A stretch of 64,000 nucleotides of DNA from Lachnospiraceae bacterium. GTDB lineage: Bacteria; Bacillota; Clostridia; Lachnospirales; Lachnospiraceae. The notes beneath the pieces were generated by a model, which had not been told where the DNA came from, made no database searches, and saw only the letters and a program-made list of their open reading frames with translations. The stretch covers positions 62,001 through 126,000 of the forward strand of contig JAGAJL010000012.1 of the NCBI GenBank assembly GCA_017626095.1, read 5' to 3'. Positions 35,531 to 43,955 of the stretch are shown here, in pieces; within the stretch, counting starts at the first letter, position 1; the number at the start of each line of letters is the position of its first letter. A program made the translations under genes and the position numbers.

Positions 35531-36503
35531 AATTTCAATCGTTGTTCCGGTTTATTATAATTCAGATACCCTAATGCTTTTATATGAGGATATGAAAGAA
35601 AAAATTCTTGGAAAGCTTGGAGATTACGAGTTGGTATTTGTGGATGACGGCTCCGGTGACAATTCATGGGAAATCATGAATCAGATAAGGGAAATGGATG
35701 GTCATACACAATGTGTAAAGCTTTCCAGAAATTTTGGTGAACATGCGGCACTTTTAGCTGGATTGTCAGTCTGCACAGGGGATTGTGCGGTCACAAAGCA
35801 GGCGGATTTACAGGAAGACAGTGAAATCATTCTGGATATGTACGAGAGCTGGAAAAAAGGCAATAAAGTTGTATTGGCGGTTCGTTCTTCCCGTGATGAA
35901 AATCCGATTAAAAAGTTTTTTGCCAGCATGTATTATCATATTATTCATAAACTGGTTAATGACAAGATGCCTGTTGGAGGATGCGACTGTTACTTGTTGG
36001 ATCGACAGGTTATTCAGGTTTTGGAACTGTTGGATGAGAAAAATTCATCCCTGACTTTGCAGGTTTTGTGGGCAGGATTTCAGACGGACCATGTATATTT
36101 CCATCGAAAAGACCGTGAAGTCGGCGTGTCACGTTGGACTTTGTCCAAAAAAATAAAACTGGCGATGGATTCCATGCTCAGTTTTTCTTATTTTCCGATC
36201 CGTTTCATGTCCACAATGGGTGTATTGTTTTTTTTAGCATCGGTCATCTGGATGATTTGTGTACTGGTTGAGAAATTTACCGTAGGTACGCCTATTTTAG
36301 GATGGGCTTCCCTGATGTGCGTTGTGCTGTTTTCTTTTGGATGCATGATGTTAATGATGGGGATTTTAGGAGAATATGTCTGGCGCGCGTTGGATGCCTC
36401 CCGAAACAGACCGCCGTATCTGATTGATGTTGTCAAGGGAAAAGATGGCGCTGGGGACGGTTCTTCCGGTGCAAGTAGCATAGAAACAAATAATGATAAT
36501 TAA
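35523..36503 (+). CDS. GT2 polyprenyl-phosphate glycosyltransferase (GtrB/ArnC-like)
   Basis: 326 residues. The GT-A part has ISIVVPVYYN, FVDDGSGDNS and KQADLQED, the DXD equivalent of this subfamily. Two C-terminal membrane hairpin segments (about 228-250 and 262-287) and the GEYVWRALDASRNRPPYLI end match GtrB/ArnC/YfdH-type enzymes, which load a sugar on undecaprenyl phosphate for a GT-C enzyme at the outer face. Translation is coupled to the FdtA-like gene by an 8-base overlap, so the sugar loaded may be the 3-amino sugar made by the two preceding genes. That link is inference. Confidence 0.9.
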   Translation: MSKISIVVPVYYNSDTLMLLYEDMKEKILGKLGDYELVFVDDGSGDNSWEIMNQIREMDGHTQCVKLSRNFGEHAALLAGLSVCTGDCAVTKQADLQEDSEIILDMYESWKKGNKVVLAVRSSRDENPIKKFFASMYYHIIHKLVNDKMPVGGCDCYLLDRQVIQVLELLDEKNSSLTLQVLWAGFQTDHVYFHRKDREVGVSRWTLSKKIKLAMDSMLSFSYFPIRFMSTMGVLFFLASVIWMICVLVEKFTVGTPILGWASLMCVVLFSFGCMMLMMGILGEYVWRALDASRNRPPYLIDVVKGKDGAGDGSSGASSIETNNDN

Positions 36504-36521
36504 AGAGAATGTGGTGGTATT

Positions 36522-36797
36522 ATGTTTCATAATATTGTTCAGGTTGTTCCTTGTGAAGATTATAAAGTATATGTATATTTTGAAGATGGAAAAATTGTAT
36601 GCTATGATGTAAAGCCTTTACTTTCGAAAAAAGTATTTGAGCCACTTAATAATAAGGATTTTTTTATGAATTCCTGTACGATATTGAATGATACATTGGC
36701 GTGGGATGTATCAGGAAATAGAGATACACAAACATGTATTGATATTGATCCTGAGATGCTTTATGAGTTAGAGCATGTATCGGAAAAGATTGCATAG
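36522..36797 (+). CDS. DUF2442 small protein (orphan)
   Basis: 91 residues. The pattern of two short beta hairpins, YVYFEDGKIVCYDVKPLL, then LAWDVSGN and IDIDPEMLYE matches DUF2442. Such genes commonly pair with a DUF4160 gene in a small two-gene, toxin-antitoxin-like unit; no partner is adjacent here. It sits between the GT2 gene and a strong terminator. It may be a remnant of a mobile pair. Confidence 0.8.
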   Translation: MFHNIVQVVPCEDYKVYVYFEDGKIVCYDVKPLLSKKVFEPLNNKDFFMNSCTILNDTLAWDVSGNRDTQTCIDIDPEMLYELEHVSEKIA

Positions 36798-36802
36798 AAA
36801 AG

Positions 36803-36863
36803 AAAAACATCTCTCTTGTTTTTAGACCAAAAGATGATCTGGATAACAAGAGAGATGTTTTTT
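36803..36863. terminator. Bidirectional terminator between convergent operons
   Basis: AAAAACATCTCTCTTGTT at 36803-36820 pairs with AACAAGAGAGATGTTTTT at 36845-36862, a stem of about 17 bp. It stops + transcription after the DUF2442 gene and - transcription directly after the ACP stop codon. Confidence 0.88.
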
Positions 36864-37104
36864 ATGAAATCCGACTCAAAATCAAATCAACCATGGCACC
36901 GACATTTTTCATGGTGGTTACTTCGCCCATGTTGAACTTGATGCCAAAACAATTTTCCACAGCCACAATCAAATTGATATGTTCTAAGCTGTCCCAGTCC
37001 TCAATATCATCTGCTGTTGTTTCATCGTTGACGATAATTTCTTCATCGTCGAAAACATCCTGAAATACTTCATTTAATTTTTCAAAAACTTCTTCTCTGG
37101 TCAT
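36862..37104 (-). CDS. Acyl carrier protein
   Basis: 80 residues from the ATG at 37104, chosen over 37122 because AGAGGA lies 7 bases upstream of it. Acidic four-helix type; the IEDWDSLEHINLI motif places the phosphopantetheine serine at residue 39. It is the last gene of a - strand set with an FkbH-like HAD-IIIC protein, an MBOAT acyltransferase and an SGNH protein. In that setting it would carry an acyl group, by FkbH precedent a glyceryl thioester, to the MBOAT. It is unlikely to be the fatty-acid-synthesis ACP, which would lie in a fab cluster. Confidence 0.92.
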   Translation of the reverse strand: MTREEVFEKLNEVFQDVFDDEEIIVNDETTADDIEDWDSLEHINLIVAVENCFGIKFNMGEVTTMKNVGAMVDLILSRIS

Positions 37105-37130
37105 ATGTATTTCCTCTTTCATTTTTTATG

Positions 37131-37170
37131 TGATGTTGGGGTCAAAAGGTATTTTGACTCCATGATACCG
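37131..37170. repeat. Dispersed near-palindromic repeat, copy 1
   Basis: TGATGTTGGGGTCAAAAGG followed by TATTTTGACTCC and CATGATACC. Copy 2 at 43848-43887 matches at 31 of 39 positions. The inner part is self-complementary (GTCAAAA with TTTTGAC). It lies between the FkbH-like and ACP genes. Confidence 0.65.
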
Positions 37171-37180
37171 TTTAATCTTT

Positions 37181-38959
37181 CTAATTAACATCAATTACAC
37201 AATTGCGCTTTTCATAATGCTTAGGAATAACAAAACTCCATACAGAATTTTCTCCGTCATCGGATATTTTTTCAAATCCCAAACTATTACCATAAAAATC
37301 TTTTACCATGGCATTTTTGGCTGTTTTATAATAATAGCCGCGAATTTCTTTGATGCCGTGCCTGATACAAGTATCTACGATTTCATCCAATAATGCAAGT
37401 TCCATGTCACGTTTTAAGACCCGACAGCTCATCAGCCAGAGTTCCATATGGCAGATGGTAGCATCTACACGACCAATGGCTACTGTTACCACACCATTAT
37501 CTCCAAACTTATCTTCCAGTTTTCCGTAAAATGAAAGCTTCGTGGGATCTTCTAAGACTTGGGAAATTTCTTCCTGTGTATATCTGCGGGTAGTCAGGTT
37601 AAACTGATTGCTTTTGTTTGTAAGCTGTGCGATTCGTGATAAATAAACGGGCTCGAACGGACCAATTACAGCCTTCATTTCCAGCGATTTTAAATAGTCT
37701 TCATAATTATCAAATGATTGAATAGTAGCATTTCGCTCCACATTTGCTTTATACATATTGCTACGATTCAGATCATCCTTGGATAATTTTAAAACTTCAA
37801 AATAACCATGTTTGTCAATCTGACGAATATACTGATCAACAGAAGTAATTTCCGGAACTGCAACCGATGGAAGCTGCTTTTTGATAATTTCTCTTTCAGC
37901 GGGATTGTCATCGACAAATACCAGACTGTTTTCCAAAATGTTCAATTCTTTTGCTATGGTAGCAGTATTGATGCTTTTAGGTTCCCAGTTAGCTTTGATA
38001 ACAATAAAATCTTCTTTTTTCAAAATACCGTCCGGATGAGACAGACCGGAAAAAGCGTTTTCTTCTTCGTTTTTGGAACTGATATTTAGTAATACGCCCA
38101 TGTCTTTATGTGCTTTCAAATAGGACTGGAATTCACAATATGCCTGACCGATGGATGTTTCCTGGCCTAATTCCAGATTTTCCATACCATCGTCGCCAAC
38201 AATACCGCCCCAGAGCGTGTTGTCAAGATCCAGGACAAACGCCTTTTTGTTCATCCCGTAAATTGCTTTGATAATATGTGACAGATTATAAGCAAAGGTG
38301 GGAATGGCGGGAACGCACAAAGCATATTTGTACATGTGCCAGTAAAAAGGATCTGACCATGCATCCAGTCCATAGCCGGCAGATAAAGACAGAATGTCGT
38401 GAATATAAAAACTTTCGTGCTCTTGTGCATATTGATGAAATAAATCATTTAATTTTAAAATGAAATTGGTACGTCCATGCAGATTGACACAATCCTGATT
38501 GCCGAGCAGACGATAGGAAGGCAGTTCCATATTATTTTGAATAATGGGGCAGTGGTATTGATCGGACAGATGCTCCCACATATCTTCAAACTCATGGTAA
38601 ACATTGGCTAACTTCTCGGAAACGGTATTTTCGTCATCGGACATTTCTGGATAAAAGCGAATGTTGCGATTGGTGGTATGGATAAAAATCAGATCCGGTG
38701 CAAAGTCTAAAAGTTCCGGCGGATCAAACATGGCATCCTCATAATACTGATTGTATTCGGATTCATAAAATTCAGCCTTGATACCATAATTTAATAGAAA
38801 TAAATCCAGAATTTTTACAATATCACTTGTGGTCGAACCGCCCAGTACAGCTATTTTTTTCATTAAAAAAGTCCTGTCGGTATCCAAAAGTTCCCGGCGA
38901 AGTTTCTTTTTCTTTTTTAAAATATAATCAGAATCAAACGGATATTCTAACTCTTTCAT
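37181..38959 (-). CDS. HAD-IIIC family protein, FkbH-like acyl loader
   Basis: 592 residues from the ATG at 38959, which has GAGGAG 8 bases upstream; an ATG at 38995 has no such site. An N-terminal SGNH-like region (VLGGSTTSDI) is followed by the HAD domain with LDLDNTLWGGIVGDDG and FVDDNPAEREIIK, then a GNAT-like domain containing LTNKSNQFNLTTRRYT. This order is that of FkbH-type proteins, which take a glyceryl group from 1,3-bisphosphoglycerate, dephosphorylate it and place it on an ACP. The ACP gene lies 76 bases downstream. It may be the loader for extracellular glycan acylation by the MBOAT upstream. Confidence 0.88.
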   Translation of the reverse strand: MKELEYPFDSDYILKKKKKLRRELLDTDRTFLMKKIAVLGGSTTSDIVKILDLFLLNYGIKAEFYESEYNQYYEDAMFDPPELLDFAPDLIFIHTTNRNIRFYPEMSDDENTVSEKLANVYHEFEDMWEHLSDQYHCPIIQNNMELPSYRLLGNQDCVNLHGRTNFILKLNDLFHQYAQEHESFYIHDILSLSAGYGLDAWSDPFYWHMYKYALCVPAIPTFAYNLSHIIKAIYGMNKKAFVLDLDNTLWGGIVGDDGMENLELGQETSIGQAYCEFQSYLKAHKDMGVLLNISSKNEEENAFSGLSHPDGILKKEDFIVIKANWEPKSINTATIAKELNILENSLVFVDDNPAEREIIKKQLPSVAVPEITSVDQYIRQIDKHGYFEVLKLSKDDLNRSNMYKANVERNATIQSFDNYEDYLKSLEMKAVIGPFEPVYLSRIAQLTNKSNQFNLTTRRYTQEEISQVLEDPTKLSFYGKLEDKFGDNGVVTVAIGRVDATICHMELWLMSCRVLKRDMELALLDEIVDTCIRHGIKEIRGYYYKTAKNAMVKDFYGNSLGFEKISDDGENSVWSFVIPKHYEKRNCVIDVN

Positions 38960-39105
38960 ATGACTTTGCTCCTCATATCTGAAATTCGTTTTCATTAAAT
39001 TTATGGTATAACTATCTGTACTGTATTTGCAACAATTTGCTTTTGTTTCTCCCTGTCCTCTTGTTTACAAGGAATATTTGTGCTATTTCCTATTGTTCCT
39101 ACTTG

Positions 39106-40815
39106 TTAAAATTGTTGATAAATAAATGCCTGTGCGTCATACCCAGGACCGTAGCAGCCAAACAAAATGACACTGACAAAAAGTGCAATGTATAAAATCC
39201 AGCGGAACAGCAGCGGCTGACTGGCAATCAGAACCCGAATGGGAACTTTTTTCACATAACGTATAATGCCTGCAATGGCTAAAACCATCATATAGAATAC
39301 AATAATCTGCCAGTCCTTTGCATCCAATCCAAAAGAGAGAAGGGAACCATCAAAAAAGATCCAGGGACTGAATTCGAATAATGCGGAACGCCAGATTTTC
39401 AGACCTTCCAGAAAGCCGCCGTAGGAGCGGAAAAAAGACAGGCCAAATGTAAACAAACAAAATGTGCGGATACACTGAAATAAGCGAAAACCAAAGGAAT
39501 CGACATTTACTTTTAATACGGTAATGAGCTTGTCTGTCAAAGGCTTAATCATCTCACCGAGAATAATCACAACTCCGAAAAACAGGCCGACCCCAATGAT
39601 GTAGTTCCAATATCCGCCATGCCAGAAACCGATTAAAAACCAGGAAATTAACATACCGCACCAGACCGGTATTTTTTTGCCGGTTTTCTTGCCAAATTTC
39701 TTTTTACACAATGTTCCTAATTTTTGAAAAGGTGCTGATTTCAAAATGGAATACAGAATATAATCTCTTAAAAAAGCACCGATGGATATATGCCAACGTC
39801 TCCAGAATTCGGAAAGACTGTGGGAAATAAAAGGAAGGTCAAAGTTTTCCGGCAAATCGATACCGAGCATTTCTGAAATACCGATGATGATATCGATGCA
39901 ACCTGAAAAATCGGTATAGAGCTGGAAAACAAACAAAACCATTGCCAGCAAGACATAAGTTCCTACAAAACAGTTATAACCGTTTCCGTCATAAATGGCA
40001 TTGACATAGACTGCGAGACGTGATGAAATAACAAGTTTTTTCATCAGACCCCATAAAATACGCTGAAGTCCAAAACAAAACTTCTCATAATCAAAGCGGT
40101 GTCCGGTGACAATGGAAGCAGAATAGTCCTTGTATCGGATGATAGGACCGGAAGTTAAAAGCGGAAAATATCCGGCAATGACGGAAAACTTCAGGATATT
40201 TTTTTCTGCTGTTGCAATTCCCCAATAGACATCCAGAAGATACCCTATCCAGGAAAGAGAATAATAAGAAATTCCGATAGGAGCCGTAAAATGAACCTGA
40301 GGGAATCGAAGCGGAATGTGAAGAGCTCCTGCCATTAGATTCCAGGTATTGATAAAGAAATTCGAATCCTTTAATACAATCAGAAATCCTGCGATACAGA
40401 TAATTGATAATGTCAAAACGAGTTTGATTTTCTTATTGTTTGCTGTATTTGTTTCTTTCGTTTTATTCGTTTTATTTGTATTATTTGTTTTATTCGTTTC
40501 AATTATATTAGTCGATTTATTTTTGGATATGTTCGTATCTATACTCGGATTATTAACGCGCTTTGAATCAATATCAGATATGATTGCCGTGGTATTTGTA
40601 GTTTTCTCACGGCATTTACCAATGTAGTTAGCGGTTGCATACGTAACAAAAGCCGGGATCAGCATACAGACAAGAGCAAAAACAGAATCAGCTTGCAAAA
40701 TAAACCAGATATTGGAAACAAGAAGCGCAAGAAAGCGGAATTTCAGTGGGAGAAGATAATACAGGCAAACGGTGCATGCAATCATAATAAAAAATTCAAA
40801 TGATGTTAAGCTCAT
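39106..40815 (-). CDS. MBOAT O-acyltransferase (AlgI/DltB-like)
   Basis: 569 residues, polytopic. SLSEFWRRWHISIGAFLRDY and IGFWHGG, with the presumed catalytic histidine at 399, are the standard MBOAT motifs; YTDFSGCIDI is also conserved. AAGGAG lies 6 bases before the ATG. After the second or third membrane segment there is a hydrophilic insert encoded near 40435-40610, including a 9-bp repeat (TNK/NKT-rich). In the dlt and alg systems the MBOAT carries an acyl group across the membrane with an SGNH partner; here the partner is the gene just upstream and the donor is probably the FkbH-loaded ACP. Confidence 0.92.
   Translation of the reverse strand: MSLTSFEFFIMIACTVCLYYLLPLKFRFLALLVSNIWFILQADSVFALVCMLIPAFVTYATANYIGKCREKTTNTTAIISDIDSKRVNNPSIDTNISKNKSTNIIETNKTNNTNKTNKTKETNTANNKKIKLVLTLSIICIAGFLIVLKDSNFFINTWNLMAGALHIPLRFPQVHFTAPIGISYYSLSWIGYLLDVYWGIATAEKNILKFSVIAGYFPLLTSGPIIRYKDYSASIVTGHRFDYEKFCFGLQRILWGLMKKLVISSRLAVYVNAIYDGNGYNCFVGTYVLLAMVLFVFQLYTDFSGCIDIIIGISEMLGIDLPENFDLPFISHSLSEFWRRWHISIGAFLRDYILYSILKSAPFQKLGTLCKKKFGKKTGKKIPVWCGMLISWFLIGFWHGGYWNYIIGVGLFFGVVIILGEMIKPLTDKLITVLKVNVDSFGFRLFQCIRTFCLFTFGLSFFRSYGGFLEGLKIWRSALFEFSPWIFFDGSLLSFGLDAKDWQIIVFYMMVLAIAGIIRYVKKVPIRVLIASQPLLFRWILYIALFVSVILFGCYGPGYDAQAFIYQQF
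40457..40501 (-). repeat. Five-unit 9-bp in-frame repeat in the MBOAT loop
   Basis: TTCGTTTTA-type units at 40457, 40466, 40475, 40484 and 40493 on the + strand, encoding NKT-type tripeptides on the - strand. Located in a loop between membrane segments. Confidence 0.85.
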
Positions 40816-40921
40816 GGTTCTTCTCCTTTGTATATAGTATGTTTTTTAATTATCTGTTTTTAGATAATTTCTTTGTAGATAATATTTTAGAGCAACTTTT
40901 TCACAGATTGCTTCTGAAAGG

Positions 40922-42073
40922 TTATTGATATAAATCTGTCAGAAAATCCTGATAATATTGTTTCGTGCTTTCAAAATCAGATGAAGTTTTCGGAGTGGCA
41001 AGACCTTCGGAAAGTACAAAATCAGCCAGATAATCCGAAATTTTTTCGCCGCCTGAAATGGTCATATGATGAGTATCGTAGCAATCTGTGAAATAATCCA
41101 TCTGCGTTGCTTCGTATAGTTCTTTGGTATTGAAGTCTAAATAAGTCAGATTGTTTGCGGCTGCGTACTGAGCTGTTAAATCATGGCGGGCTTGTGTCTG
41201 AATGGGAGCAACCGTGGTTACAAGAACAAGACGAATATTTTTTTCTTTGCAAAGGGCTACGATTTTATCCATATATTCCTGCATCAGGGGCAGGATGGTC
41301 TCATCTGATGTAGCGGTGGCAGTAACTGTTTTTGAAGCGGTTTCGTCTGTAGTTGATATAGAAACATTTGTGATATTTGTACTATTTGAAAAATCTTTAG
41401 CAGCTACATTCGTATTTTCCAGTGGAACAAAATCGGGCTCACCCTCTTCATGCAGGCTGCCATAAAGAGGTGCAAACCCATATAGTTTACTGGGGGTATA
41501 TGTAAAGTCCAGTTTTCCAAGCTCTTTCCAACGGTCATGATAACGCACAATGGGAAGATAGTAGCTTAATTCAGATTGAGATGAATCCAAAGAGCAAATG
41601 TCATGAACAGCGGTCATTTTGACTTTGGACCATTTCATATAGTCGAAATCCTTACGTTGTCCCGGCTCCTTAAAATTGAGTGGTTCATCTTCATAAAAGG
41701 TAAACAGCATCTGATTATCCAGAAATACAACAGAAGGAGACTGAAAACGAAGTGCTTCCTCCAACCAGTAATAGGAAGTAATCAAGGTCTGTTCAGGAGA
41801 TGCCAGATTATAGCTGACAATTCCGTTTTTGTCATATAAGTACTGGGGAATACCGGCTGTAGACATGCAACTGCTTCCGACAAATAAAACATCAACCGTA
41901 TTTTCTTCCATTTCATAAAATTGGGTAAAAGTAGACGTGGATGGCCAGCTGGAGTTTTCCAATAAAAATTTTGGAACCACCAGTTTGGTCACATAATAGG
42001 TAATAATGATAATCAACAGACTAAAAACAGCTGTTTTAATGACAGCTGTCTTTGTTAATGGCTTACTTTGCAT
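40922..42073 (-). CDS. SGNH/DltD-like membrane-anchored acyl-handling protein
   Basis: 383 residues: one N-terminal membrane anchor (about 14-33) and an extracytoplasmic SGNH-like domain. VLFVGSSCMSTAGIP holds the presumed nucleophile serine in a GSS form of the GDS block, and DTHHM near the end provides the D-x-x-H acid/base pair. NLASPEQTL fits the block after it, and a T/S/N/A-rich repeat insert is encoded at about 41290-41420. DltD and AlgX/AlgJ proteins with this layout work with an MBOAT in O-acylation of exported glycans, and the MBOAT gene is next. Confidence 0.8.
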   Translation of the reverse strand: MQSKPLTKTAVIKTAVFSLLIIIITYYVTKLVVPKFLLENSSWPSTSTFTQFYEMEENTVDVLFVGSSCMSTAGIPQYLYDKNGIVSYNLASPEQTLITSYYWLEEALRFQSPSVVFLDNQMLFTFYEDEPLNFKEPGQRKDFDYMKWSKVKMTAVHDICSLDSSQSELSYYLPIVRYHDRWKELGKLDFTYTPSKLYGFAPLYGSLHEEGEPDFVPLENTNVAAKDFSNSTNITNVSISTTDETASKTVTATATSDETILPLMQEYMDKIVALCKEKNIRLVLVTTVAPIQTQARHDLTAQYAAANNLTYLDFNTKELYEATQMDYFTDCYDTHHMTISGGEKISDYLADFVLSEGLATPKTSSDFESTKQYYQDFLTDLYQ

Positions 42074-42116
42074 AAAAAAGCTTCTTCTTTCGCATATCTA
42101 TTTTCTTTACAATATT

Positions 42117-42230
42117 GCAATCTGACATAAATATCACAACAATTTTGCAATATCGCAATCTGACATAAATATCGTAACAATTTTGCAATATCGCAATCTG
42201 ACTGAAATACCGCAACAATCTTGCAATATT
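42117..42230. repeat. Three-copy 38-bp tandem repeat
   Basis: Units start at 42117, 42155 and 42193, each GCAATCTGACATAAATAT or a variant, then CAACAATTTTGCAATAT. Units 1 and 2 are almost identical. It fills the spacer between the PAP2-like gene and the SGNH gene, so it is transcribed within the presumed - strand operon. Confidence 0.88.
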
Positions 42231-42238
42231 TCAATAAA

Positions 42239-42703
42239 CTACATCACATTATAGTAAATAATCGCAATACTGATTCCCAAAAATGCACCGACAAATATCT
42301 GAATGGGAGTATGTCCAACAAATTCCTTCAGATGTTCATGAGCCTTAGAAGGCTTCCATTGTGGCATTTCTTTAAACATTAACAGCATGTCATTCAGTAT
42401 TTTAGCTTGTTTTCCTGTTTCCAGACGCACGCCCATAGCATCGTTCATAACGATGATGGCAAAAAAAGCAACCATAGGAAACTCGAATCCTGAAAAACCA
42501 TAATGCAGGCCGGTAGCTGTTGCTAACGCACATACAGTTGCCGAATGCGAACTGGGCATTCCACCATTGCCCAAAAAACGTTCAAAGCGGAATTCTTTGT
42601 TGACAATTAAATATATAATCATTTTTAAAAACTGAGCTACAAACCACCCCAGTGCGGCACTGGCGAATAGTGGATTGTTAAGTATATCAAGAATAATATT
42701 CAT
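42239..42703 (-). CDS. Divergent PAP2 family membrane protein (DUF212/YuiD-like)
   Basis: 154 residues, four or five hydrophobic segments. GNGGMPSSHSATVCAL at about 46-60 is the conserved phosphatase-like motif, and VMNDAMGVRLETGKQAKILND follows, both typical of the divergent PAP2 (DUF212) family. The role is unproven; hydrolysis of a polyprenyl or lipid phosphate would fit a polysaccharide locus. It is the first gene of the - strand set leading to SGNH, MBOAT, FkbH-like protein and ACP, separated by a repeat-filled 165-base spacer, so membership of that operon is probable but not certain. Confidence 0.85.
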   Translation of the reverse strand: MNIILDILNNPLFASAALGWFVAQFLKMIIYLIVNKEFRFERFLGNGGMPSSHSATVCALATATGLHYGFSGFEFPMVAFFAIIVMNDAMGVRLETGKQAKILNDMLLMFKEMPQWKPSKAHEHLKEFVGHTPIQIFVGAFLGISIAIIYYNVM

Positions 42704-42845
42704 TGGATTAATGCCCCCTTTGCGCTAAAAATGAGCGCAATTTATAAAATTTCCATAAATATTATAGCAAAGTCATCTGTTTTCTACAACAAATAAACGG
42801 AAATAGAACGATTGCAATGATCGAAACAATGACTGCAAATTATAT

Positions 42846-43688
42846 TTAGTGCCACAATTTCCGATAGCTGCTGGGTGTCATGGATTCGTATTTTACAAAA
42901 ACCTTGGTGAAATAGTTAACATCCGGAATACCACAGGAAAGAGCAATAGCACCAATAGACTGCTCGGTAAAGCGGAGCATTTTTTTTGCTTCGCTGATGC
43001 GACGAGAATTCAGGTAATTGATAATAGTGACACCCGTTAGTTTTTTAAACTCTCTTGATAGATGAAATTTGCTGATAAAAAAAGCGGTTTCCAGATAGTC
43101 TAAATCAATATCCCGATTATAATTTTCATCCAGATAAACACGGACTGCAATTATCTTATCCAAGTTTGATACGCAGGCATATTTTGTTCTATCACTGTTT
43201 TCGATATAACAGAGAGTAATAATATCAGTCAGATACTTATGGCATTTTTGTTCAAAACAGGTATGTTTCATACTTAATTCTTCATATATGTTGTTTAGAG
43301 TTGTCAAAAACGCAGAAGAATCCATGGGATGAAAAATTGCATTACCATTTTGTTCTGTGTAATGTTGGTATATTTCTAATGCATCTTTACCATAAAAGTG
43401 TACCCACGCCAGTTCCCATGGGTCATTTGGGCTACTTTCGTGCGAATATTCATCCAGACAATTGATAAAAATACAGTCGCCGCTCTGAATATGAAAACGT
43501 TTATCACGCAGTGTTAAATAACCACTTCCTTTCATAACAATAAAAAATAAAAGCGACTGTAGATGTTCTCTACGACTAATATGTGGTTCTAAACTTTGTA
43601 AAGTACCGGTCTCCTGTACATAAAGATAATGGTCTTTGGCGTAGGAGGATGGTGTTGAAATGATACGATTTGAATGATTTCTTTTCAT
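42846..43688 (-). CDS. AraC family transcriptional regulator
   Basis: About 280 residues from the ATG at 43688, preceded by TTGGGAG; an upstream ATG at 43709 lies before that ribosome site. The N-terminal half is a cupin-like effector domain (GSGYLTLRDKRFHIQSGDCIFI). The last 100 residues hold two helix-turn-helix units with the AraC signature GIPDVNYFTKVFVKYESMTPSSYRK. It is divergent from fcl, so it may control the GDP-fucose genes or itself through the inverted repeat at 43726-43754. The effector is unknown, probably a sugar. Confidence 0.92.
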   Translation of the reverse strand: MKRNHSNRIISTPSSYAKDHYLYVQETGTLQSLEPHISRREHLQSLLFFIVMKGSGYLTLRDKRFHIQSGDCIFINCLDEYSHESSPNDPWELAWVHFYGKDALEIYQHYTEQNGNAIFHPMDSSAFLTTLNNIYEELSMKHTCFEQKCHKYLTDIITLCYIENSDRTKYACVSNLDKIIAVRVYLDENYNRDIDLDYLETAFFISKFHLSREFKKLTGVTIINYLNSRRISEAKKMLRFTEQSIGAIALSCGIPDVNYFTKVFVKYESMTPSSYRKLWH

Positions 43689-43725
43689 GAAAACTCCCAA
43701 AACATGCAAAAAAAGTACAAATAAA

Positions 43726-43783
43726 GCTACAGCAATATTTTACTATTTTGTAGCAAAATTGTCTATTGCTTTCTATTTAATAT
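43726..43783 (+). promoter_or_regulatory. Inverted repeat and weak promoter between araC-type gene and fcl
   Basis: GCTACA at 43726-43731 and TGTAGC at 43749-43754 form an inverted repeat that could bind the AraC-type regulator. A weak promoter, TTGTCT at 43759 and TATAGA at 43781 with 16-base spacing, follows on the + strand. Confidence 0.4.
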
Positions 43784-43847
43784 AGAAGTAAATTAATCTA
43801 TAGTTTGGATTGTTTTTTAAAATTTACTTTTAATACTCATATCATTA

Positions 43848-43887
43848 TGATGTTGGAGTTAGAAGATATTTGACCTCCATGATATCA
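43848..43887. repeat. Dispersed near-palindromic repeat, copy 2
   Basis: TGATGTTGGAGTTAGAAG, then ATATTTGACCTCC and ATGATATCA. It aligns without gaps to 37131-37170 with 8 mismatches in 39 positions. It lies in the fcl leader. Confidence 0.6.
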
Positions 43888-43955
43888 ATGGATTACTACG
43901 GTATGAAAAGAAATCAGTTAAAACAAGAAATTTAAATTAAGGAAGGGTAGATGAC

